DNA of 23,699 nucleotides from Zarea fungicola (lineage: Eukaryota; Ascomycota; Sordariomycetes; Hypocreales; Cordycipitaceae): contig FWCC01000556.1 in the NCBI GenBank assembly GCA_900169235.1, forward strand, positions 1-23,699, in the 5' to 3' direction. Below, in pieces: positions 21,728 to 23,699 of the stretch. The notes beneath the pieces were generated by a model. That model made no database searches. It saw only the letters and a program-made list of their open reading frames with translations, and had not been told where the DNA came from. How positions within the stretch are numbered: the first letter of the stretch is position 1; every line of letters starts with the position of its first letter. A program made the translations under genes and the position numbers.

Positions 21728-23042
21728 GATGGGAGGGAGGTCTTCGGGGTCGCCCCTCTATTTAGAATCGCGACGAGGATGAGAAGGCGGTGGCGAGCAG
21801 GCTCGCAATGGTCCGTCAAGAACTTACTCCTTGCGCGATGAGGGTAAGAGGTAGAAAAAGTAATAGAATATAGATCTATGGCCAAGAGCACGCGTTGCTA
21901 AATAGAAGGGGACAGATCAGTGGCGAGAGCGAAGGCAGCAACGCAAGCAAGATGCAAGAATGGCTCGGCTTTGGTGTGGTGGCGGGACGTGCGTGGGAGC
22001 TGTCCTGTTGTGGTGTCCTTTTCCCAATGAAGACGAGCCCCAGAAGTGGGGTCCAGGCTTCCCTAGGTAGACTTGAGCTAGTTATTCGAGCTTTTAAAAG
22101 CAATGAACCTCAAGTAGCCGTATGTTGAAAGTAGGAATGTTGAATATTAAAATTTGTACATTATTGCAACATTTAATAAAACATGATACTATATATTTAA
22201 TAAGCTGCTTGTTATAAAAAAAAAAAAAAAAAGGACGTACATGAGAACGAACTGAGCGTCCTGGTACGGAGATTGGAATGTCATTGGCTTTATGGGGACC
22301 GCTGCGCAGATAGACCCAATCGGAACCGGCCTTACTTTTCACCCACCCACTTGCCATGACTATGCACCAGGCTCGAAACCACTTCAAGACTCAAAAGAAC
22401 ACTGATTAGTCCGTTAGGTGATAACTACTTAGTAGTTGCTGAAGAACTATGCGCTGTAGACATAGATAGTAAGACTATGATGTGTGGCTTTGCCTTCTTG
22501 GGCGCTTCCTACAATGATCAGGGCGCCGCTAACGCTTCCACTCTCGCGCGTGGCGAAATATATGAAATTTGTTAATATGATTCACAGTTGACGGAAGCTT
22601 GACACAGTTCCGGAAGAGGCAGATTCGTAGATCAAGACTTAAAATGCTGTCTATCCACGTTTTGGCGAGCAACTCCCGGCCTGTACTTATTCAGTACGTA
22701 CTGGCTAGGCCTTTTACCGTGGAGGAGGTAGTTATGGAGGCAAACCAGCAAAACCTTGCGACGCTACAATCCATCCCCTGCTACGTACCATAATAAGCCA
22801 CCCTAGAAGCTGGCATGAAAGTGTCTTTTAACCGGCCTGTTAAGAGTAAATGGATGGATATACAACCTAAGAACGGAGCACGCCCGCATATGTAGTGTCT
22901 ACTGCAAAAAGACAATCTATAATTAATATGGATGAATTTGTAACTACGCGTGAACATGCCCTACTGCGTACCAAGGTAGTAAGTAGCAATAGTAGCATTA
23001 CATGTGCCACGCCCCCACGACCAGCTAACGGCCACCCAGCAA
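21728..23042. other. SEC24 promoter and right-hand spacer
   Basis: About 1.3 kb with no recognisable gene; the longest frames are under 100 codons and lack family features. The part next to 21727 should hold the SEC24 promoter and leader. It contains an AT-rich stretch at about 22120-22215 ending in 17 A residues, and one TACGGAG copy at 22265-22271. Confidence 0.55.
22216..22232. repeat. A17 homopolymer at the end of an AT-rich stretch
   Basis: Seventeen consecutive A residues follow about 100 nt of AT-rich sequence. It could be a simple repeat or the tail of a decayed retrotransposed fragment; no clear target duplication was found. Confidence 0.8.
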
Positions 23043-23699
23043 AACACATGTAACTAAAACCCTTAATAAAAGGGTAACTATAGGGCTTAAAAATATATAA
23101 TAAATCTTAAAATTTTCTTTACTATATCTATTATACTATATTAAGAATAATCCTCTTTAAAAAATCTTTTAAGTTTTTTTTAAAAAAGATTTCCTATTTT
23201 TTTTAGTATTATAACTGTCACGCTTAATAGCCTATTAAAAGGTGCTATTAAGGTAGGAAGATGTAAGGTTGATGTTCTATCTAACTAGCTAGGAATGGCT
23301 CTATAGAAGCTATATATGACCTAGCTAGCGCTATGTGTGGCTGCCACAACTGGCAGACTTCACATGTAACAATTGTCACAGGCTGGTGCCATGACAGTAG
23401 GTTAAGCCTACCTCTAGCAGCGTGGCTGCCTCGTACTAGCTATATACCTAGGCTTAACCAGTCAACAATACNNCTGTGGGGTCAATCCGTTACAACAATA
23501 ACCCTAGAAAACTTAGCTATCTTATTAATAAAAATATTTAAAAATTTAAGCTCTTAAAATTTAAGATACTAAAGGTTTAAATAAAATTAAAGTATTTTTA
23601 ATAAAAATTTTTTACTTGTATTTATAGTTTTATTAAAGATCTTTAAAAAAAAAGTTGCTGTTAGTGTTTATATAGGGTTTAGGTGGGAATCCTTAATAT
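23043..23699. repeat. AT-rich, probably RIP-degraded repeat block
   Basis: By hand count GC is about 14% at 23101-23210 and about 18% at 23503-23699, far below the rest of the window, with abundant TpA and AAA/TTT runs and no coding potential. A 7-bp direct repeat GTAACTA (23050, 23074) brackets an ACCCTT/AAGGGT hairpin at the left border. AT-rich islands of this kind in Sordariomycetes usually come from repeat-induced point mutation of transposons. The block reaches the window edge and is interrupted by the element at 23216-23497. Confidence 0.65.
23216..23497. mobile_element. Candidate 282-bp hairpin-rich insertion (solo-LTR-like)
   Basis: The segment starts TGTCACG and ends TTACAACA, so it has TG..CA ends. 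It is flanked by the identical 5-mer ATAAC at 23211-23215 and 23498-23502, as expected for an LTR or integrase-type target duplication. Its GC is about 45% by hand count, against under 20% on both sides. It carries five successive inverted repeats: 23223-23231/23244-23252 (9 bp), 23285-23293/23320-23328 (9 bp), 23341-23346/23351-23356 (6 bp), 23374-23378/23392-23396 (5 bp) and 23400-23410/23449-23459 (11 bp). It has no long terminal inverted repeats and no reading frame of note. Two undetermined bases lie at 23472-23473. It may be a solo LTR, a non-autonomous element or a structured remnant. Confidence 0.5.

Noticed and set aside
22300..22390. Possible tRNA-like B box on the minus strand (GGTTTCGAGCC)
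   Set aside because: The sequence has one base too many for the B-box pattern and no cloverleaf could be drawn around it.
23043..23699. Telomere-proximal end
   Set aside because: The AT-rich edge might suggest a chromosome end, but no TTAGGG or CCCTAA arrays are present.

Overview
The window looks like nuclear DNA of a filamentous ascomycete, most likely in or near the Hypocreales (Sordariomycetes). The genes have short introns (mostly 48-120 nt) with GT..AG ends and CTAAC/CTGAC-like branch sites. The proteins have fungal-type architectures (Fus3/Kss1-class MAP kinase, pyruvate decarboxylase, Erv1, Hem4, Oxr1, Tan1, Sec24). Genes are separated by gene-poor spacers rich in short palindromes. 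An AT-rich block at the right end resembles RIP-mutated repeat DNA. The order-level assignment is inference; no species is claimed.

Nine protein genes can be supported. From left to right: an ecdysoneless/SGT1-family protein (+, 224-2205, one intron) converges on a fungal APH-like phosphotransferase whose catalytic motifs look degenerate (-, 2394-3869). After a 2.4-kb spacer come TAN1, the THUMP-domain tRNA acetylation adaptor (-, five exons, 6261-7590), and pyruvate decarboxylase (-, four exons, 7871-9760), in tandem. ERV1 (-, 10372-11035) and HEM4 (+, 11527-12495) are divergent and share a 491-nt promoter interval with an (AT)10 tract. HEM4 converges on OXR1 (-, 12834-13747); a 12-bp minisatellite lies between their 3' ends. 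Next is the Fus3/Kss1-class MAPK (-, four exons, 14562-15837), then a 3-kb spacer, then SEC24 (-, three exons, 18820-21727, the last exon carrying only three codons and the stop). The right-hand 2 kb has no recognisable gene. It ends in AT-rich DNA into which a ~282-bp hairpin-rich element appears to have inserted, flanked by a 5-bp direct repeat.

The genes are mostly housekeeping (tRNA modification, fermentation, mitochondrial disulfide relay, haem synthesis, COPII budding) plus a developmental MAPK. They do not form a biosynthetic cluster. Exon junctions were worked out by hand: each keeps the reading frame and restores family-conserved sequence across the splice, but none is backed by transcript data. 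I found no convincing new multi-gene system. The best unexplained item is the hairpin-dense insertion at 23216-23497; next are the divergent phosphotransferase and the recurrent intergenic palindromes.
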